Notes: a model not told the origin generated them from the sequence alone. Counted from the first letter of the stretch, positions 15,695 to 24,767 are shown. The stretch is 64,000 nt of DNA from Actinomycetospora sp. NBRC 106378 (GCF_030269685.1 NZ_BSTT01000015.1:62001-126000), one strand, 5' to 3'. Translations and numbers: made by a program.

Positions 15695-16387
15695 GTGAGC
15701 GGTCGTGTCGATGTCGTGCTCCCCTGCCTCAACGAGGTGGAGGCGCTCCCCGGCGTGCTCGACGCGCTGCCCGACGGCTTCGACGCCGTGGTCGCCGACA
15801 ACGGCTCCACCGACGGCACCCCCGAGCTCGCGGCCGGCCGCGGTGCGCTCGTGGTGCACGAGACGCGCAAGGGCTACGGCGCCGCCGTGCACGCCGGGCT
15901 GGAGGCGAGCCGCACCGAGGTCGTCGCGACCATCGACGCCGACGGCTCCCTCGACGTCGCCGAGCTCCCGGCCATGGTCCGCCTGCTGCTCGACACCGAC
16001 GCCGACCTCGTCGTCGGGCGACGGGTGCCCGCCGCGAAGGGCGTGTGGCCGTGGCACGCCCGCCTGAGCAACCTCGTGCTCTCCGGCCTCATGCGGGTGC
16101 AGGGCGTCGGGGTGCGCGACATCGCACCGGTCCGCGTGGCCCGCCGTCAGGCGCTGCTGGACCTCGGCATCACCGACCGCGCCTTCGGCTATCCCCTCGA
16201 GCTGCTGATCCGGGCGGGCGCGGCGGGGTGGACCATCCGCGAGGTGGACGTGGCGTACCGGCCGCGGGCCGGCGGCCGCTCCAAGGTGTCCGGTTCGGTG
16301 CGCGGCACGGCGCGTGCCGTCCGCGACATGACGAAGGCCCTGGCCCGGACCCGCGCCCACGGCGCCTCGATCCGGGTGAACCGATGA
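15695..16387 (+). CDS. Family 2 glycosyltransferase
   Basis: 230 aa, GT-A fold soluble enzyme. Seen: VDVVLPCLNE at the N-terminus, DNGSTDGT, and the metal-binding DADGS near residue 85; RRVPAAKG and AFGYPLELLIRAG are typical of dolichol-phosphate-mannose-synthase-like members. No membrane helices. It probably transfers a sugar to a polyprenyl phosphate for the GT-C protein encoded on the other strand. The stop overlaps the next start (ATGA), opening a three-gene coupled set. Confidence 0.8.
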   Translation: MSGRVDVVLPCLNEVEALPGVLDALPDGFDAVVADNGSTDGTPELAAGRGALVVHETRKGYGAAVHAGLEASRTEVVATIDADGSLDVAELPAMVRLLLDTDADLVVGRRVPAAKGVWPWHARLSNLVLSGLMRVQGVGVRDIAPVRVARRQALLDLGITDRAFGYPLELLIRAGAAGWTIREVDVAYRPRAGGRSKVSGSVRGTARAVRDMTKALARTRAHGASIRVNR

Positions 16388-17154
16388 CCGAGCCGGCTGC
16401 GAACGCGTCGATCATGCAGGCCGATGAGGCAGTCCGCCGGGTGGTGCTGGTGCTGGCGAAGGCACCCGTCGCCGGGCGCGCGAAGACCCGGCTCACCCCG
16501 CCGGCCACCCCCCGGGGCGCGGCGCGCATCGCCGCCGCGGCCCTCCTCGACACCCTCGAGGCCGCCGCGGCCGTCCCCGGCGCGGCGGTCCTCGTCGCCC
16601 TCGAGGGCGACCTCGCCGACGCCGAGCGCGGCGACGAGATCGCCGGCGTGCTCGCCGCCCACACGGTCGTGCGCCAGCGCGGCGACGCGCTCGGCGAGCG
16701 CATCGAGGCGGTGCACGCCGACGCCGCCGACCTCTTCCCGGGCGCGGCGACCGTGCAGATCGGGATGGACACCCCCCAGCTCGACGCCGCCCTGCTGGAC
16801 CAGGCGCTGCGGACGGTGGAGGCGGGCGCTCCGGCCGGAATAGGGATCGCCCACGACGGTGGTTGGTGGGCCCTCACGCTGCGCGACCCGCGGCGGGCGG
16901 CCATCATCTCCGCCATTCCGACCTCTCGTGACGACACCGGCCCCCGGACGCTCGCGGCCCTGCGTGACGCCCTCGGCGCGGAGGCGGTCGTCGAACTGCC
17001 CACGCTGTCCGACGTCGACACCGCCGACGACGCGGCCGCGGTCGCCGCGCTGGTGCCCGACGGTCGCTTCGCCCACGCGGTCGCAGAACTCCTCGGCGAG
17101 GTCGGCGCCGACCGTCGCACCATCGCAACAGTGTCCGGAGGTGGACGCCCGTGA
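16384..17154 (+). CDS. DUF2064 / TIGR04282-type nucleotidyl-or-glycosyltransferase-like protein
   Basis: 256 aa. The N-terminal LVLAKAPVAGRAKTRLTPP motif and IGMDTPQLDAALLDQAL define the DUF2064 family, a GT-A/CofC-like fold that commonly sits beside GT2 genes. A GGWWALTLRDP segment and a DVDTADDAAAV stretch complete the domain. Reaction not established; a nucleotide-sugar or glycosyl transfer role is usual speculation. It overlaps its neighbours by 4 bp on both sides. Confidence 0.75.
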   Translation: MTEPAANASIMQADEAVRRVVLVLAKAPVAGRAKTRLTPPATPRGAARIAAAALLDTLEAAAAVPGAAVLVALEGDLADAERGDEIAGVLAAHTVVRQRGDALGERIEAVHADAADLFPGAATVQIGMDTPQLDAALLDQALRTVEAGAPAGIGIAHDGGWWALTLRDPRRAAIISAIPTSRDDTGPRTLAALRDALGAEAVVELPTLSDVDTADDAAAVAALVPDGRFAHAVAELLGEVGADRRTIATVSGGGRP

Positions 17155-17906
17155 CGTCGATGACCAGCCCCATGACCGAGCCGTTCGCCGTCGTGGACGC
17201 GGCCCGGGAACGGGCCGGCTCGGCCGCCGACACGCTGGGCGGCACCGTCTTCGACGCCGCCCTGGCGGGGTTCAGCCACCGCCTCGTGCGCACCGACGGC
17301 ATCGTGCTCCCGCTCGCGGTCCAGCGCTGGCAGGACGACGCCGACGAGCACGACGACTGGCTCCTGGAGCGCTGCAGCGGCGCGACGCTCGACCTCGGCT
17401 GCGGGCCGGGTCGCCTGGTCGTCGCCCTGGCCGACCGCGGCGTCCCGGCGCTCGGCGTCGACGTCTCCGTGCAGGCCGTGCAGCGCTGTCTGCAGCGGGG
17501 CGCCGCGGTCCTGCACCGGGACGCGTTCGAACGGCTGCCCGGTGAGGGCCGCTGGCAGCACGTGGTGCTCGCCGACGGCAACATCGGCATCGGGGGCGAC
17601 CCGGTCGCCCTGCTCCGTCGCTGCAGCGAGCTCCTGACCGGCACCGGCACCGTCCTGCTCGAGCTGGAGCCCGGGACGGGCCTCTGGCAGGGCGCCGCGC
17701 ACCTCGTGCGCGAGGACAGCGACGAGGACCCGGACGCGCCGCGCACGTGGTTCCCGTGGGCGGTCCTCGGGTCCGAGGCCGTCGACGAGGTCGCCGGGGC
17801 CGCGGGGCTGCGCGTGGTGGAGCGCTCCTGGTCGGAGACCGCGCTGCCGGACCCGGAGGGCACCGCCCGACCCGACGGCCGGGCGTTCGCCGTCCTCGCC
17901 CGCTGA
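17151..17906 (+). CDS. Class I SAM-dependent methyltransferase
   Basis: 251 aa. Motif I LDLGCGPGRL near residue 85, GVDVS as the acidic strand-2 end, and a conserved VVLADGNIGIGGDP segment. GTG 17151 overlaps the upstream stop, so this is the last gene of the GT2-DUF2064-methyltransferase operon. Probably methylates a sugar or lipid product of that operon; target unknown. A shared hairpin follows. Confidence 0.75.
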   Translation: MTSMTSPMTEPFAVVDAARERAGSAADTLGGTVFDAALAGFSHRLVRTDGIVLPLAVQRWQDDADEHDDWLLERCSGATLDLGCGPGRLVVALADRGVPALGVDVSVQAVQRCLQRGAAVLHRDAFERLPGEGRWQHVVLADGNIGIGGDPVALLRRCSELLTGTGTVLLELEPGTGLWQGAAHLVREDSDEDPDAPRTWFPWAVLGSEAVDEVAGAAGLRVVERSWSETALPDPEGTARPDGRAFAVLAR

Positions 17907-17960
17907 CCGGCCGACTCCCCGGGAGCCGTCCGACCCTGGGAGTCCGCTGACCCCGGCGGC

Positions 17961-17983
17961 CCGCTGACCCGCTGGGTCAGCGG
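17961..17983. terminator. Bidirectional terminator between methyltransferase and htrA
   Basis: Perfect 10-bp stem CCGCTGACCC/GGGTCAGCGG with a 3-nt loop. It contains the stop codon of the convergent protease gene. Confidence 0.7.
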
Positions 17984-19410
17984 CCTCCGATGACCTGGCT
18001 GCCCAGCGTCACGGACACCGTCCGCGGCGCCCCGCCGCCGGACACCACCGTCAGCGTCACGACCTGGCCCGGCGGGGTGGACTGCACCGCGGCGACCAGG
18101 GCGTTCGCGTCCTCGATGACGCGGTCGTCGACCCGGGTGACGAGGTCGTCGGGCTGCAGGCCGGCCGCCGCGGCCGGCGAGCCCGGCGTCACGGTGGCGA
18201 CGGTCGCGCCCCGGGCGCCGCGGTCGGCGACCTGCACACCGATGATCGCCTGGGTGGCCCGGCCGGTCTCGACCAGCTCGGTCGCGATGCGCCGCGCGTG
18301 GTTCATGGGGATCGCGAACCCGAGTCCGATGGATCCGCCCTCCTGCCCGGCGCCGCCGCCGGTGACGCTCGCGATCGCGGTGTTGATCCCGACGATGCGA
18401 CCCGCGGAGTCGGCCAGCGGCCCGCCGGAGTTGCCGGGGTTGATCGCGGCGTCGGTCTGGATGGCGTCGATGACGCTGCTCTGGTCGGCCGCCGACCCGC
18501 CGGCCGCGACCGGGCGGCGCAGCGCCGACACGATCCCGGAGGTGACGGTGCCGGACAGTCCGAGCGGCGAGCCCACCGCCACCACCGCCTGGCCCTGCCG
18601 GAGCTCGTTGGAGTCGCCCAGCGCCGCCGGCCGCAGGTTCCCGACCCCGGTCGCCCGCACCACCGCGATGTCGGCCGACGGGGCCGTGCCGACCAGCGTC
18701 ACCGGGGCGCTCGAGCCGTCCGCGAACACCGCCTGCAGGCCGCCCGCACGTCCCGCGGCGAGGACGTGGTTGTTCGTCATGATCAGCCCGTCGGCGGAGA
18801 TGACGATGCCGGACCCCGCGCCGGACGAGCCGACGATCTGCACCGTGCTCGGCAGGACGGTCGACGCGATGGCCTCCACCGAGCCGGCCGGGGCCGGCGG
18901 CAGCGGGTCGGAGTCGGACGTGGAGCCGAGCGAGGTCTGCGACACCGACGTCGAGGAGAACAGCGAGCCCGCGATCGCCCCGCCGATGAGGCCCGCGACC
19001 AGCGCCACCAGCGCGACGAGCACGAGGCTGCGCCGACCGACGCCCCCGCGGGAGGACCCGCCGTCGGGACCCGTCTCCGGGCGCCCCGGCCCAGGGGTGC
19101 TCCAGCCCGCGCCCGCGTCGGCGGGGAAGCCGCCGGGTGGGGTGGAGGTCATTCCCGACGACGGGGCGGGTCGGCCCCAGCCGTAGTCGCCGGCCGCCTC
19201 TCCCCCGCCACCGGTGCCGCCGAACGGTGCGCCGGACCAGGCGCGGGGGGCCTCGGCGCCGGGCGCCGCCGACGGTCCGTCGGACCAGCGCACTCCGCCA
19301 CCGGCGCCGTGGCCGGTGCCGTGGCCGGCACCGAGGCCCGGCCGTTCGACCGTGGCCGGATCCGGCCCGACGCGCTCCGGCTCGCCGTCTCGCCGCGGCG
19401 TCTCGCTCAT
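17977..19410 (-). CDS. HtrA/DegP-like membrane-anchored serine protease (PepD-like)
   Basis: 477 aa. A long Gly/Pro-rich cytoplasmic region (~1-125), one membrane helix (~128-150), then a trypsin-like domain with His ~215 (NNHVL), Asp ~247 (DIAVV) and Ser ~328 (GNSGGP), and a C-terminal PDZ domain (~385-470). It acts outside the membrane in protein quality control. Actinobacterial relatives (PepD) are part of the MprAB envelope-stress circuit, and an mprB-like kinase gene is divergent from this one, 229 bases away. Start ATG 19410 follows GGGGAG. Confidence 0.88.
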   Translation of the reverse strand: MSETPRRDGEPERVGPDPATVERPGLGAGHGTGHGAGGGVRWSDGPSAAPGAEAPRAWSGAPFGGTGGGGEAAGDYGWGRPAPSSGMTSTPPGGFPADAGAGWSTPGPGRPETGPDGGSSRGGVGRRSLVLVALVALVAGLIGGAIAGSLFSSTSVSQTSLGSTSDSDPLPPAPAGSVEAIASTVLPSTVQIVGSSGAGSGIVISADGLIMTNNHVLAAGRAGGLQAVFADGSSAPVTLVGTAPSADIAVVRATGVGNLRPAALGDSNELRQGQAVVAVGSPLGLSGTVTSGIVSALRRPVAAGGSAADQSSVIDAIQTDAAINPGNSGGPLADSAGRIVGINTAIASVTGGGAGQEGGSIGLGFAIPMNHARRIATELVETGRATQAIIGVQVADRGARGATVATVTPGSPAAAAGLQPDDLVTRVDDRVIEDANALVAAVQSTPPGQVVTLTVVSGGGAPRTVSVTLGSQVIGGR

Positions 19411-19639
19411 GGCTCCCCAGCCTTCCTCATCCCCGCCCCGCGGGCCCGGCGGGGAGGTCACGGTCCCGGTACGGCGGCCGCCCTGTCGCGGGTTCCCGCC
19501 GGGACCCCGCCGCCCTGTCGTTGTGATTCCCCACGACAGGTCGCCCCAGCGGCGGCGAGCACCCGCGACAAGCCGCCGCCGATCGTCACACGTTGCCCAC
19601 GCACCTCCGGCACGGCGCGATCGAGGAGGATCGGGGGCG

Positions 19640-21088
19640 ATGAGCACCCACCCGGAGCACGACGCGGCCGAGCACCCCGACCCGCCGTCGGGATGGCACG
19701 TGCTGCTCGAGATCCCGTTGCGCCGACGGGTGGCGATCCTGGTGTCGATCGGTGCGGGGCTGCTGGTCGCCCTCATCGCGGTGGCCGTCTTCCTCACCGC
19801 CTACCGGGCGCTCTACGACCAGCTCGACGAGAGCCTCGTCGAACGGGCCACCGCGGCGTCGTCGAGCGACCTCGCCGACCCGAGCCTGCTCTTCCGGGTC
19901 GTGTCCTCCGACGCCCTGGCCGCGGGCGACTTCCGGGTCGCGATCGTGTCGACGCCGAACCGCGCGCTCTTCCTCACCGGCAACCAGCCGCCGATCGGGG
20001 CCCCGGAGTTCGCGGTCGCCGCCGGGACCCCGGAGCCGCCGCGCACGGGCGTGGTGGACGGCGCGCCGTACCGCGTGGTCGCGGTGCAGGCCGGCAACGG
20101 CCGCGCGCTCGTGCTCGCCCAGGAGCTCGAGCCGACACGGCGCACGCTGTCGCGGCTGGCGGTCGTGCTCGTCGTCGTGGGCGGCATCGGGGTGGTGCTC
20201 GCCGCCCTGACCGGGGTCGCGATCGCCCGCGCGGGCCTGCGCCCGGTGGAACGGCTCATCTCGGCCACGGAGCGGGTGGCGCGGACCGGCGACCTGCAGC
20301 CGATCACCGTGACCGGTGGCGACGAGATCGCCCGGCTCACCCGCAGCTTCAACGCGATGCTCGCGGCCCTGGCCTCGTCGATCGACCGGCAACGACGGCT
20401 GGTCGCCGACGCCGGGCACGAGCTGCGCACCCCGCTCACGTCGCTGCGCACCAACCTCGAACTGCTCGTCGCGGCCGAGGAGGGCGCGGCGTCCGGCCGC
20501 CCGGACGCGCCCCGCCTGTCCGCCGAGGACCGCGCCGAGCTCACGGCCGACCTGCGCGCGCAGATCGACGAGCTCGCCACCCTCGTCGGGGACGTGGTCG
20601 AGCTCGCCCGCGACGACCCGCCCGAGGTCGCCGCCGAGCACCTGGACCTGTCCGAGGTGGTGGAACGGGCCCTCGACCGCGCCCGGCCCCGGGCCCCCGG
20701 CGTCACGTTCGCCGCCGAGCTCGCGCCCCTGGAGGTCGTCGGGGACGCGAGCGCGCTGGAGCGGGCCGTGCTCAACCTGCTCGACAACGCGGCCAAGTGG
20801 AGCCCGCCGGACGCCACCGTGACCGTGGTGCTGCGCGAGGGCGTCGCGCCCGAGCGCCCGGGCACCGCGATGCTCGAGATCGCCGACGAGGGTCCCGGGA
20901 TCGCCCCCGAGGAGCGGGCGCTCGTGTTCGACCGCTTCTTCCGCTCCGCCGACGCCCGCACCATGCCGGGCTCGGGGCTGGGACTCTCGATCGTCGCCCA
21001 GACCGCGACCCGGCACCACGGGGGTGTCTCCGCGCACGAGGCGCCGTCGGGCGGGGCGCTGCTGCGGCTGTGGTTGCCGAGGGCCTGA
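19640..21088 (+). CDS. mprB: Sensor histidine kinase (MprB-like)
   Basis: 482 aa. Two transmembrane helices (~31-55 and ~172-195) frame an extracytoplasmic sensor of ~115 residues. A HAMP linker follows, then the phospho-acceptor in DAGHELRTPL with His near 260, an N-box LLDNAAKWSPP, and G boxes DEGPGIAPEE and GSGLGLSIV. The layout and neighbouring HtrA gene match MprB of mycobacteria, a sensor of envelope stress. ATG 19640 has GAGGAGG/GGGGG upstream. The likely partner regulator lies 1.3 kb away on the opposite strand rather than next door. Confidence 0.8.
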   Translation: MSTHPEHDAAEHPDPPSGWHVLLEIPLRRRVAILVSIGAGLLVALIAVAVFLTAYRALYDQLDESLVERATAASSSDLADPSLLFRVVSSDALAAGDFRVAIVSTPNRALFLTGNQPPIGAPEFAVAAGTPEPPRTGVVDGAPYRVVAVQAGNGRALVLAQELEPTRRTLSRLAVVLVVVGGIGVVLAALTGVAIARAGLRPVERLISATERVARTGDLQPITVTGGDEIARLTRSFNAMLAALASSIDRQRRLVADAGHELRTPLTSLRTNLELLVAAEEGAASGRPDAPRLSAEDRAELTADLRAQIDELATLVGDVVELARDDPPEVAAEHLDLSEVVERALDRARPRAPGVTFAAELAPLEVVGDASALERAVLNLLDNAAKWSPPDATVTVVLREGVAPERPGTAMLEIADEGPGIAPEERALVFDRFFRSADARTMPGSGLGLSIVAQTATRHHGGVSAHEAPSGGALLRLWLPRA

Positions 21089-21100
21089 CCGGCCGCGCCC

Positions 21101-21277
21101 TCAGGCGCGCGCCGGCGCCGTCCGCCGTCGGCTCCGCAACGCCGCCACGGCGGCCACCACGCCCTGCCCGGCGAGGTCGAGCGAGTCGACCGTCACCGCC
21201 GCCAGCCACCCCATGGCGCGTCGCGCGTCGTCGAGCCCCGTCACCACGGCCCATCGGGCCCGTCCACCGTCCGTCAC
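21101..21277 (-). CDS. Small hypothetical helical protein (58 aa)
   Basis: Short ORF convergent with mprB, 12 bases apart. A central segment (TGLDDARRAMGWLAAVTVDSLDLAGQGVV) could form an amphipathic helix, and the C-terminus is Arg-rich. Codon third positions are GC-rich. GTG 21277 is preceded by GGAGG but only one base away, so the start could be leaderless or wrong. I do not recognise the family. Confidence 0.45.
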   Translation of the reverse strand: MTDGGRARWAVVTGLDDARRAMGWLAAVTVDSLDLAGQGVVAAVAALRSRRRTAPARA

Positions 21278-21503
21278 GCCTCCAGGTGTACGCGCTCCGG
21301 CGGTCGGCTTCCTGGGACGTCCGCATGAGTCCGCTGTGCATCGGGGTCCCCCGACCGCCCCGGACCACCGCGGAGGGCTCCCGGTCCGCCGGTCGACGGC
21401 ACGCCGTCCGGGCGAACGTTCACCTGCCCGGCCGCACCCGCGTCGCACGGCACGTCGTTGGACCGGGCGTGTGCGGAGCATCGGGCGGCCCGGGGAGGAG
21501 TCG

Positions 21504-22388
21504 ATGACCTCCACCCTGCCGCGCCACACCCCGGCACCGCAGCCGCCCCGGGCCTCACGCACCCGGCTGGTCCTCGCGGCCGTCCTCGCCGGCGCGGTGA
21601 TCGCGGTCCCGGTCGCCCTGGTGGGCGGTCACGGGTCGGCGGGCCCGGCCGTGCCGGCGGCGGCGCGGCCCACCGACGCCCCCGCCCCGAGCACGACGCG
21701 CGTGGACCCGCTCGCGGCCGGACGCGCCCTCGCCGCGCGGCCCGCGACCGGGGACGGCGTGTTCGACAGCGCGGTCGGCGACTTCGCGTCCCACTTCGAC
21801 GACACGGGCGGCTCCGGCCTCGTCGACGGCGCCCCGCTGCCCCGCGTGGTCGACGGCCCCGGGATGCGGTTCGCGATCCCCGGCGGGGCGAAGCGCGCGG
21901 AGGTCCTCCCCCAGCTCCCGGAGTACCACGAGGGCGACGACCTCTGGGTGCACGACGTCAGCCGGCTGCAGGACCTGCCGACCGACACCGACACCTGGCA
22001 GCTCGTGCTGCAGTGGCACCAGCGGGCCAACACCGGCTCGCCGCCGATCGCACTGGAGGCCGGGCGCGGGCGGCTGCGCCTGGCCAACGTGGGGGCCGAT
22101 CAGCAGGACCTCGGCCCGCTGCGACCCGACGACACCGTCGACGTCGTCCTGCACGTCCACTTCTCGCGGTCGCCGGCGGACGCACTCGTCGAGGTGTGGC
22201 GCGACGGGCGCCCGATGGTGCTCGGCCACCACCCACCGCAGGGGACCCTGCTCGACGGCGGCGACTACCTGAAGCTCGGCCTCTACCGCGACCCGTCGAT
22301 CACGCAGGCCTCGTCGATGACGACGACCCGGCTGGTCGCCGGCCCCACCGCGGCCTCGATCAACGCGCAGGGCATCACACCCCGCTAG
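21504..22388 (+). CDS. Secreted heparin-lyase-I-like polysaccharide lyase fold protein
   Basis: 294 aa. A basic start and hydrophobic helix (~22-42) form a signal anchor or signal peptide, then a Pro/Ala linker. A beta-jelly-roll-like domain follows with features of the heparin lyase I family (PF14099): AKRAEVLPQ near the start, WQLVLQWHQ, YLKLGLYR and a final strand. It would act on an extracellular glycan; catalytic residues are not certain, so it may only bind sugar. ATG 21504 has GGGGAGGAG upstream. It converges with mprA with a 7-bp gap. Confidence 0.65.
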   Translation: MTSTLPRHTPAPQPPRASRTRLVLAAVLAGAVIAVPVALVGGHGSAGPAVPAAARPTDAPAPSTTRVDPLAAGRALAARPATGDGVFDSAVGDFASHFDDTGGSGLVDGAPLPRVVDGPGMRFAIPGGAKRAEVLPQLPEYHEGDDLWVHDVSRLQDLPTDTDTWQLVLQWHQRANTGSPPIALEAGRGRLRLANVGADQQDLGPLRPDDTVDVVLHVHFSRSPADALVEVWRDGRPMVLGHHPPQGTLLDGGDYLKLGLYRDPSITQASSMTTTRLVAGPTAASINAQGITPR

Positions 22389-22395
22389 CCGGAGT

Positions 22396-23088
22396 TCACG
22401 CGTCGGCGCGCAGCACGTACCCGACGCCCCGCACCGTGTGGATCAGCCGCGGCTCGCCGTCGGCCTCGGTCTTGCGTCGGAGGTAGCCGATGTAGACCTC
22501 GAGCGCGTTGCCCGTCGTCGGGAAGTCGTAGCCCCAGACCTCCTCGAGGATCCGGCTGCGCGTGAGCACCCGGCGCGGGTTGGCGATCAGCAGCTCGAGC
22601 AGGCTGAACTCGGTGCGCGTGAGCGTGATCGGCCGGTCGCCGCGCTTCACGTCGCGGGTGACGGGGTCGAGCGACAGGTCGGCGAAGGTCAGCGGGTCGG
22701 GCGTGTCGTCGCGGTCGCGGTCCTCCGGCGAGGTGCGCCGCAGCAGGGCCCGCAGTCGCGCGAGGAGTTCCTCGAGCGCGAACGGCTTCGCAAGGTAGTC
22801 GTCCGCGCCCGCGTCCAGCCCGGCCACCCGGTCGGACACGGCCTCCCGCGCGGTGAGCACGAGCACGGGCAGGTCGTCGCCCGCGCTGCGCAGCCGCCGA
22901 CAGACCTCCAGGCCGTCGAGGCGGGGCATCATCACGTCGAGCACCAGGGCGTCGGGGCGCTCCTGCGCGATGGTGTCCAGGGCCTGCTGGCCGTCCGTGG
23001 CCAGCTCGACCTGGTACCCGTTGAACGCCAGGGACCGGCGCAGCGAGTCGCGCACGGCCCGGTCGTCGTCGACGACGAGGATCCGCAT
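22396..23088 (-). CDS. mprA: OmpR-family response regulator (MprA-like)
   Basis: 230 aa. The receiver domain has the acidic pair DDD (7-9), phospho-acceptor Asp ~51 ([12 protein letters not shown]), a Thr in LTAR and a Lys in AKPF. The C-terminal winged helix is of OmpR type, with [11 protein letters not shown] and [14 protein letters not shown]. Very close in style to mycobacterial MprA. ATG 23088 is at the start of the receiver; the longer upstream frame overlaps the promoter. A CTCAGG direct repeat 22 bp upstream suggests autoregulation. Confidence 0.85.
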   Translation of the reverse strand: MRILVVDDDRAVRDSLRRSLAFNGYQVELATDGQQALDTIAQERPDALVLDVMMPRLDGLEVCRRLRSAGDDLPVLVLTAREAVSDRVAGLDAGADDYLAKPFALEELLARLRALLRRTSPEDRDRDDTPDPLTFADLSLDPVTRDVKRGDRPITLTRTEFSLLELLIANPRRVLTRSRILEEVWGYDFPTTGNALEVYIGYLRRKTEADGEPRLIHTVRGVGYVLRADA

Positions 23089-23109
23089 GGCCCCACTATG
23101 GACAGGAGT

Positions 23110-23126
23110 CCTGAGAGGCGCCTGAG
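23110..23126 (-). promoter_or_regulatory. Putative MprA box upstream of mprA
   Basis: On the minus strand CTCAGG occurs twice with an 11-bp period (23121-23126 and 23110-23115), one helical turn apart as OmpR-type dimers prefer. It lies 22 bp from the ATG. The resemblance to the MprA recognition repeat is from memory and is not tested. Confidence 0.5.
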
Positions 23127-23137
23127 GTGGCTCCGCC

Positions 23138-23181
23138 AGGTGAGCACGCACGGTCGCTGCAGCGGCCGTTGGTGCTCACCT
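23138..23181. repeat. Interrupted 44-nt palindrome
   Basis: Outer arms AGGTGAGCAC/GTGCTCACCT (10 bp), then ACGG/CCGT, then GCTGCAGC at the centre, separated by 2x2 mismatches. It sits between the stop of the hypothetical gene at 23191 and the mprA promoter on the same strand, so it probably terminates the former. The outer arms recur at 40348-40387. Confidence 0.6.
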
Positions 23182-23190
23182 GCGCAGCAC

Positions 23191-23760
23191 CTAGAACTCC
23201 ACCCGCGCCAGCCCCACGACCTCGGCGCGCCAGTCGGCGTACGCCTGGCCGATGGCGGCGTCGTCCGCGGTCTGGTCGGCCGGGCCCTTCGGGCCGGTGC
23301 CGGTGATCTTGGCGGCGATCTGCTCCGGGGTCCACGACGAGTCCGCGACGCGCACCGTGAGCCGCTCGGGCGCCCGCTCGGCGCGCAGGGCGTGGGCGAG
23401 CACGCGGAGCATCGCGGCGCGGGCGTCGGCGTCGTCCGGGGCGTCGCCGTCGACGTTGGTCTGCCCGCCGACGAGCAGGACGTCGGCGCCGGGCGCCAGG
23501 GTCGGCAGCACGGTCGCGGCCGCCCGGAAGCGGGACAGCAGGCCCTGGGTGAGGAACTGCTCGACCTTCGCGACGACGCTGCCCTCGCTCGGGGTCATGG
23601 CCACCGGCAGCTGCACGTAACCGTCGAAGCTCTGCCCGCTGACGACCTCGCCGAGACGTCCCGGGTCGTCCACCACGACGGCGTCCGCGCCCGCCGCCTT
23701 CACCGCCGCCGCCACCTGCTCGAGCCGCTCGCCACCACCGGTCACCAGCACCGTCGTCAT
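23191..23760 (-). CDS. Hypothetical protein, Rossmann-like (SDR-related?)
   Basis: 189 aa. Starts TTVLVTGGGERLEQVAAAV, like a dinucleotide-binding strand-loop-helix, and later VLLVGGQTNVDGD. The YxxxK catalytic motif of classical SDRs is not visible, so enzymatic activity is doubtful. The C-terminus has ADSSWTPEQIAAKI and an Asp/Ala-rich helix. Single gene, no operon partners. I cannot assign a function. Confidence 0.6.
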   Translation of the reverse strand: MTTVLVTGGGERLEQVAAAVKAAGADAVVVDDPGRLGEVVSGQSFDGYVQLPVAMTPSEGSVVAKVEQFLTQGLLSRFRAAATVLPTLAPGADVLLVGGQTNVDGDAPDDADARAAMLRVLAHALRAERAPERLTVRVADSSWTPEQIAAKITGTGPKGPADQTADDAAIGQAYADWRAEVVGLARVEF

Positions 23761-23811
23761 GGACGGGGACCCTATCCAGCGCGACGGCCGCGCGGCACGG
23801 GCGAGATCGGT

Positions 23812-24759
23812 TCAGCGGGCCGGACCATAGATCGACACGACGGCCGCGGCGCGCGCCGCCATCTCCGCGCGCACCTCGTCGGGACCCAGCACCTCGACGA
23901 CCGCACCGAAGCCGAGCAGCGCGCCGACCGCGGCACCCGTGGCGCGGAACGTCAGCTCGAGGCGGTCGTCCTCGACGGGGCGCGGCGGCTCGACCAGCTG
24001 CGGGGCCACGACGCGCAGCAGCCGCTCCCGCCACACCGGGTCCACGCGCACCGGGACGACGACGGGGTCCGGCGCGGCCTCGAGCCGGTCGCGCAGCTCG
24101 GTCCAGACCTCCTCGAGGTCCCGGTCGTCGGGACGCCGCGCGGGCGTGCCGGTGGACTCGGCGTCCTCGACGCGGTCGACCCGGAACATCCGCGGTGCCC
24201 CGCGCCGGGCCGCGACCAGGTACCAGACGCCGGCCTTGCTCACGAGCCCGTAGGGGTCGACGGTGCTCGTCGCCGTGCTGCCCGAGGAGGCCGAGCGGTA
24301 GCGCAGCCGTACCCGCTCGTCGCCGGCGACGGCACGCTGCAGGACCGCCAGCGCCGGCGTGTCCCTCACCGGACGCCGCCAGCCGTGCGGCTCCACGATC
24401 ACCGTGCGGCGGACACGTGTGATGTCGGCGCGCCGCGCCTCCGGCACCGCGGCGAGCAGCTTGCGGACGGCCGACGCCAGCTCGCGACCGAGGTCGCCCT
24501 GCTGGTCGGTGAGGGCGAGCAGGGCCCGCATCTCGGTGTCGGTGAGCCCGGAGACGTCGGTGCGGAACCCCGGCATGAGCACCACCCCGCCGTGGCGCCC
24601 CCGCTCGGCGTAGACCGGGACGCCCGCCGCGGAGAGCGCCTCGACGTCCCGCGCGACCGTCCGCGTCGACACCTCCAGGCGCCGCGCGATCTCGGGGGCG
24701 GGCAGCCGGCCGTGCGCCTGCAGGAGCAGCAGGGTCGCGAGCAGCCGGTCGGAGCGCAT
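23812..24759 (-). CDS. HTH/WYL-domain transcriptional regulator
   Basis: 315 aa. An N-terminal winged helix (RSDRLLATLLLLQAHGRLPAPEIARRLEVSTRTVARDVEAL) is followed by a WYL ligand domain with VWYLVAARRG near residue 185 and a C-terminal WCX-like extension. YafY/PafBC-type regulators often respond to DNA damage or bind nucleic-acid-derived ligands. It is divergent from a 3-methyladenine-glycosylase-like gene, and two short palindromes lie in the 64-bp gap, so it likely controls itself and that gene. Confidence 0.8.
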   Translation of the reverse strand: MRSDRLLATLLLLQAHGRLPAPEIARRLEVSTRTVARDVEALSAAGVPVYAERGRHGGVVLMPGFRTDVSGLTDTEMRALLALTDQQGDLGRELASAVRKLLAAVPEARRADITRVRRTVIVEPHGWRRPVRDTPALAVLQRAVAGDERVRLRYRSASSGSTATSTVDPYGLVSKAGVWYLVAARRGAPRMFRVDRVEDAESTGTPARRPDDRDLEEVWTELRDRLEAAPDPVVVPVRVDPVWRERLLRVVAPQLVEPPRPVEDDRLELTFRATGAAVGALLGFGAVVEVLGPDEVRAEMAARAAAVVSIYGPAR

Positions 24760-24767
24760 GGCGTCGA

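Noticed and set aside
21278-21562. Long minus-strand ORF over the heparin-lyase-like gene start
   Set aside because: Only the 3' end (21101-21277) has coding character; the upstream part covers a promoter and the start of the plus-strand gene.
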